Below, one piece after another: positions 60,638 to 64,000 of a stretch of 64,000 bases of DNA. The stretch is from Xiphydria camelus (taxonomy: Eukaryota; Arthropoda; Insecta; Hymenoptera; Xiphydriidae), in the NCBI GenBank assembly GCA_963678675.1, contig OY783193.1, positions 8,549,394 through 8,613,393 of the forward strand. Reading direction: 5' to 3'. Numbering within the stretch: position 1 is the stretch's first letter; every line of letters begins with the position of its first letter. The position numbers were made by a program, and so were the translations under genes. The notes under the pieces are model-generated. The model ran no database searches. It was given only the letters and a program-made list of their open reading frames with translations, and was not told where the DNA came from.

Positions 60638-61180
60638 GGTAAGTTTTATTTTAATACAGGTAACTCTTCTCTATGTGTGTATGTATACAATTACGCGCGT
60701 TTCATGAGCGCTCGCGCGCTTATATGTGTGCGTGTGGAATTTTGGACAATAGTGCATTTTTGTAACTCTTTAGATATGAAGAGATCAATGAAGTTTTTAA
60801 CGTACTTGCGGAAGTATATTCACTTTCCGGGGAATAAATTTTATGTTTCAATACTCGAGCGTATTCTTAATAAAATAATTTTTAATTTTTTTCAATGTTA
60901 AATATTAAAATCATCTAAACTAAATGCGGACAATACATTTCTGTTGTCGAATTTGTAATTAAACATAAAAAAAAGTCCATGCTGTCAATTCTGTGAAAAT
61001 GAGGAATGTTCTTTTTTGAAAAAAATTCCTTGGCACTTGAAGGCTATCTGGATATTCGATGGGCGCCTTTTTTAAAAAATGATTTTTAATATATACAACA
61101 CGGGTGTATCAGTGGCACCAGTCTTTTATACAGAACAGTCGTGGCATTGTGAAAAATATTTTTTTAAATATTTATAATAA
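60638..61180. other. METTL18 upstream region
   Basis: AT-rich, no gene. It includes the METTL18 promoter in the first few hundred bases, but no element can be fixed. Confidence 0.35.
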
Positions 61181-61501
61181 TACCTACTTAAAGTTGCGGT
61201 GAATGTTTATCGCAATTCTAACCTCAAAATCAACTTGCAATGTGCGCGTGAAACGAATGATATTCTCATAAAAATCATATCCAGTCTTACCTTCAGTCGA
61301 ATCATCCTTCGAAAAGCCGAATTTGAACATTATGCATTATTATTAGGGCTTGATGGAGATTTACAATCATTGCACGAAATGAAAAAAGAATTCTTAAGAA
61401 ACCGCGCGCGAGCTACCTATTTCACTGTACACACCGCCGGTAAAACTGAGGCCTACACATTCGTAATAATGGCTACATCTACCAGTGCATTCATGAAATA
61501 A
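61181..61501 (+). pseudogene. Unidentified 107-codon open frame without a start
   Basis: Open from just after a TAA at 61178 to the stop at 61499-61501. In this AT-rich flank a frame this long is unusual, and the composition is protein-like (HYALLLGLDGDLQSLHEMKK). No ATG opens it; the first in-frame ATG is near 61379. An AG at the left edge (TACTTAAAG) could be an acceptor, so it might be a last exon or a decayed gene. I do not recognise the family. Confidence 0.3.
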
Positions 61502-62626
61502 AACCCACTGTGACTTTACGCGGTACAATCGAACAAAAATCTCCTTTGCCGACTTGTCCCTACTATAATTATTATTCAAATTATGTAATTAAAATGTTGA
61601 TTATAAATATAAATCAATGATTTTACACATATATACAATAATATAGATGTTCATCCTCGCGCACAAATTACTATAGGTGATTATAGTACAATTTTTTTCA
61701 GATACGATGATGTTATCATCCTTTCGAGAGAAAATTCTAATGACATATTTCCTGCAGAGACGTAATGCTCATGTAAATAATCGCGACTTTTAACACGCAA
61801 GCCGTACACAGCATCATAGGATCTATTATCCGCGAATCAGCGTAGGATCACAATAATTGTCTAGCTGGCTCTGCGTGCAGACTGATAACTTTAAGTTAGT
61901 CTAACATGAACAGTGCTAACAAATGCTTGTGTGCAAGTGTAGTAACAAGCTACAGATTGAAATACTAAATTATAATATTAATATTCTAATATTAATTCTG
62001 TTATTTCCGATGCTGTTACCAATAAATCGTGGCTATTACGAAATCTTCAAGTGTCAACGAGCAAATTATTAATTAGATGCATGTGATTTGAATTATATTT
62101 CCATATTTTCCTCAAACTTTCTGGGTTATTACGTTTTGTATGAACAAGTGCAGTGTGTTTTTTTATGCATAACTTTCCTTGAAATTAAAATTGTTAAACT
62201 CATCGTCCTCAGTTTCTATATTCGAAAACTTCATCACGGTTTAACGTAGGAAAAACATTATGAATTTCTCAAATAACTCGGTACCGTAAAGAAAAAACTA
62301 AGAGTGCAACCAATAATCAATCAATACACTTTACATGGTACTTTGGGGTAAGCACTCTTAGTTCATAAATTATGTAACACCAATTCAGGGAATGACACTG
62401 TAATTTATTTGACTCCCGGCTTTTGTTACTAGTGAAGCACATTATAGGGGCTAACTTTAATGGCGTGGTTGTCTCTGAATTGATTGACAAATACATCTTG
62501 ATCGATATGTAGCTTCGTAAAATACAGGAGCTATGCCCTTAAATTTTTCTTCACTTCTATAGAATTATTTATTAGATACTAATACAACTTCAATTTTTCA
62601 CATGAATCTGATCGCCTCCCGCGTGT
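61502..62626. other. Intergenic, AT-rich
   Basis: A hairpin with ends AACTAAGAGTGC and GCACTCTTAGTT lies at about 62295-62364. No gene recognised. Confidence 0.4.
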
Positions 62627-62784
62627 CGAAATTTTAGTACTAGTCTTAGCTTACACTTGGCGAAAGCGGATAAATCGGCCACTTGTAGGTCTAAAGCCTT
62701 CAAATTTAACACTAGTTTAGATCTACAAGTGGCCAATTTGTCTGCTTTTACCAAGTTGAAGTTCAAACTAGTATTAAAATTTCG
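62627..62784. mobile_element. Palindromic MITE, family 6, complete
   Basis: The arms start CGAAATTTTAGTACTAGT and end with the complement. They pair through GGCCACTTGTAGRTCTAAA around a short centre. One arm is also present at 51368-51437. Confidence 0.8.
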
Positions 62785-62985
62785 CCTCGGGTTCTTCCTT
62801 GCTGCAGTCTTTCGTAGGTATCCTTTGTATACACATATCTTACGTTTTAGAATTATCGGTGTTATGCATATGTATTTGTCTTTGTTTTAATCGCGAATTT
62901 TCTGAGATAGGGCGTACTCTGACTAATTTATCTCTGCTTACGTATTAACGATGATTCTGAGAGGCAATTAATTATAACTAGTTTA

Positions 62986-63115
62986 ATGACTTCTGACGTA
63001 TTCAGTCGCATCAGCGCACTTCGGTTGCTCATAGTGGCGAATATTTCGGAAGAAGCCTACGAGCGATTGTTTATCGAAGTTACTTTGCACAAAAAGAAAG
63101 AAGTGTTCACGGCTC
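62986..63115 (+). CDS. Candidate coding first exon, unidentified
   Basis: An ATG opens 43 codons plus one base, with protein-like composition (SRISALRLLIVANISEEAYE and then RLFIEV). It ends at a near-consensus donor GGCTC/GTGAGTAT. The exon ends in phase 1, so it could in principle join the acceptor at 63463, the same one used by the secreted-protein gene downstream. It could equally belong to a gene continuing beyond the window. No signal peptide is seen. I do not recognise the family. Confidence 0.35.
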
Positions 63116-63184
63116 GTGAGTATCGTACCGAGAGGGGAAGGGGTCGTAAAACACAGGGACTTCCCGCGTGCATCCAGTTTTTCG

Positions 63185-63221
63185 TTTAAAAGCGGTACAG
63201 CATTGGCGAATGGTAGTCAGT
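63185..63221 (+). promoter_or_regulatory. TATA box and initiator
   Basis: A TATA-like TTTAAAAG at 63185-63192 lies 27-34 bases before an arthropod initiator-type TCAGT (63217-63221, proposed start A at 63219). The spacing is right for a focused promoter, and the ATG of the secreted-protein gene follows 41 bases later. Confidence 0.55.
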
Positions 63222-63259
63222 TTTACGTTCGTTTGTGAGTCTTATGTATCATCGGTACA

Positions 63260-63629
63260 ATGGGCTGTTCTAGAACGTTAATGATGTGCTTCTTTCTCCT
63301 GACAATAATCTGGACCGCGATCAGTTCTCTGCCACTTGGCGATACCACTTCCGACTCTTCGACGCTTCCTTCCGTCAACAAAATCACTGAAGAGTGCAGC
63401 AACGGCACTATCCGTAAGAAGCTTGTTCCTTCATCTTGAAAATTTGCTGAATTTTCTCTTAGGAAAATTCTTATTCACCAACATCTCTTACGCTTGTACG
63501 CTGAGAAAATCGTGTAGTGAAATAAGTCCTCAAATAGAAAATATGATCGACCAAATCATAATAATTCACGTCACTAAATGGCAAAATGTCGTATACGCCA
63601 AAAAGTGTTTTTATAAAGCCATTTATTAA
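63260..63629 (+). CDS. Small secreted cysteine-containing protein, unknown family
   Basis: Exons 63260-63413 and 63463-63629 splice in frame to 106 residues. Residues 1-23 are a clear signal peptide: a short start with one Arg, the hydrophobic core MMCFFLLTIIWTAI, then SS before LPLGD. The predicted mature part of about 83 residues begins acidic and Ser/Thr-rich and has four cysteines (EEC, YAC, KSC, KKC) in a lysine-rich, partly hydrophobic second half, which would allow two disulfides. A TATA/initiator promoter precedes it and an AATAAATAAA lies at about 63691. The intron is only 49 bp, very short for an insect, so the exon junction is less sure than the two coding ends. I do not recognise the protein. 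A secreted tissue-specific product is inferred; no function is claimed. Confidence 0.6.
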
Positions 63630-63635
63630 AGTGTA

Positions 63636-63893
63636 ATTATAAAACGGCATATAACACATTTTTTTAGTCATTCAAATTTGGCTAAATATGAATAAATAAA
63701 GTAGAAAAAATTGGAAACTTGAAAAAGGCGTGTAGGATGTGGTCGATACACCCTTTAGCAGTAAGTTTTTTAAAAATTACGAAAACTACTGCCATAAGGA
63801 CGTATCAACTTTAGGCTTTGTATATCTGTTTATATATCGATATGCTCTTATGGCATTAGTTTTCGTAATATCCCATATGCCGTTTTACCTTTA
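63636..63893. mobile_element. Palindromic MITE overlapping the 3' flank of the secreted-protein gene
   Basis: Outer arms TAAAACGGCATATAACA and the complement of GGTAAAACGGCATATGGG, and inner arms around ATTACGAAAACTACTGCCAT and its complement at 63840-63870. The AATAAATAAA poly(A) signal of the upstream gene lies inside this element. Confidence 0.75.
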
Positions 63894-64000
63894 GTTTTTT
63901 ATATTTTTAATTTACCATTTTTAAACCTTTATTATATATTTCTATCACAGTTAGGAGAATACATTTTTTTTATAAGTCCTTTTGGCTGTTACAATACCAA
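63894..64000. other. AT-rich right edge
   Basis: I see nothing in it. Confidence 0.4.

Overview
The window is nuclear DNA of an insect, most likely a hymenopteran and plausibly an ant. The basis is introns with GT/AG borders in recognisable animal genes, a BEL/Pao retrotransposon, a LINE reverse-transcriptase remnant of a type I associate with ant genomes, and the alternation of CpG-rich unique DNA with AT-rich short transposons. The species call is inference. There is no bacterial-style gene organisation.

Layout. 1-4457: 3' part of a BEL/Pao LTR retrotransposon with an unbroken pol frame and a 3' LTR; gag and the 5' LTR lie off the left edge. 4458-51000: a gene-poor stretch of about 46 kb. 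GC-rich, CpG-rich sequence with no convincing exons is interrupted by many AT-rich, mostly palindromic non-autonomous DNA transposons (at least ten families, several nested in each other), two truncated LINE 3' ends, a LINE fragment and microsatellites. The most structured part is 7771-12491: a 4.7 kb segment bounded by 21-bp inverted repeats and TA dinucleotides. It holds a 191-bp-arm inverted repeat, a 220-bp MITE, and a ~309-bp tandem array that meets an inverted array of the same sequence. 51000-53400: AT-rich DNA with one candidate 78-bp minus-strand exon.

53423-63629 is the genic part. SRPRB (+, signal recognition particle receptor beta) is followed by PNPO (+, pyridoxine-5'-phosphate oxidase). 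PNPO converges on METTL18 (-, histidine N-methyltransferase), with about 335 bp between the stop codons. All three split gene models were rebuilt exon by exon and stay in frame. At the right end, a small two-exon gene behind a TATA/initiator promoter encodes a 106-residue secreted protein with four cysteines in its predicted mature part; I do not recognise it. A second possible first exon lies just upstream.

The three housekeeping genes belong to unrelated pathways (ER protein targeting, vitamin B6 metabolism, protein histidine methylation), so their proximity does not imply joint function. Most other long open frames are chance products of GC-rich DNA and are omitted.
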